DNA of 15,711 nucleotides from Porphyromonadaceae bacterium UBA7555 (lineage in GTDB: Bacteria > Bacteroidota > Bacteroidia > Bacteroidales > Muribaculaceae): positions 1 to 15,711 of the forward strand of contig DLLT01000046.1 of the NCBI GenBank assembly GCA_002478045.1. Direction: 5' to 3'. The translations under genes were made by a program, and so were the position numbers. Every line of letters begins with the position of its first letter. Positions within the stretch are counted from its first letter, which is position 1. Shown here piece after piece: positions 15,692 to 15,711 of the stretch. Below the pieces are notes generated by a model. It had not been told where the DNA came from and did no database searches. It saw only the letters and a program-made list of their open reading frames with translations.

Positions 15692-15711
15692 GTTGCGGTT
15701 TGATGTAGGAT
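15692..15711 (+). CRISPR. First 20 bases of a CRISPR repeat, cut by the window edge
   Basis: GTTGCGGTTTGATGTAGGAT begins 133 bases after cas2 and is cut by the window end. Its identity rests on three points: position after cas2, a 5' GTTG start as in many II-C repeats, and complementarity to the tracrRNA anti-repeat at 10525-10544 (10-bp upper stem and 6-bp lower stem). II-C repeats are usually about 36 bases, so roughly half is visible. The array is read on the plus strand if the crRNA has the usual spacer-then-repeat form. Confidence 0.78.

Overview
The window looks like a chromosomal segment from a Bacteroidales bacterium; a gut lineage such as Muribaculaceae is my inference. Reasons: several promoters match the Bacteroidetes primary-sigma pattern (TTTG, about 20 bases, TAnnTTTG), starts have A-rich leaders rather than Shine-Dalgarno sites, one secreted protease ends in a type IX secretion (T9SS) type sorting domain, and the CRISPR-Cas proteins resemble Bacteroidetes type II-C families.

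Layout. (1) 1-470: a minus-strand tRNA operon with promoter, two identical tRNA-Gly(GCC), tRNA-Leu(GAG) and a terminator. (2) 673-2790: a minus-strand pair, a cardiolipin synthase-type phospholipase D protein followed by an HD-domain phosphohydrolase. (3) 2791-3878: AT-rich ground holding what looks like a decayed three-gene minus-strand operon (sigma region 4/HTH protein, unknown small protein, lipoprotein), each with one disabling lesion and with a terminator-like hairpin at its end. (4) 3879-5384: a glutamine synthetase family gene, minus strand. (5) 5733-10296: two tandem plus-strand paralogous subtilisin-family (S8) secreted peptidases. (6) 10466-15711: a compact type II-C CRISPR-Cas locus.

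The CRISPR locus is the most interesting part. cas9 (1214 residues, all RuvC and HNH catalytic residues present), cas1 and cas2 overlap each other by 8 and 4 bases and form one operon with no csn2 or cas4. Upstream of cas9, on the opposite strand, lies a tracrRNA gene that I identified by complementarity of its anti-repeat to the first 20 bases of a CRISPR repeat at the very end of the window. Its nexus-like hairpin and UUCG-capped terminator are visible. The tracrRNA and cas9 promoters both fit TTTG-N20-TAAATTTG exactly and are interleaved: their core elements overlap by 15 bp on opposite strands, so they may compete. The array itself lies past the right edge.

Working together: Cas1-Cas2 would acquire spacers (probably with Cas9), tracrRNA would pair with the array transcript for processing, and Cas9 would cut the target. 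The other genes are housekeeping (tRNAs, phospholipid synthesis, nitrogen metabolism) or secreted proteolysis and have no evident link to CRISPR. Coordinates inside 10501-10560 may be off by one base.
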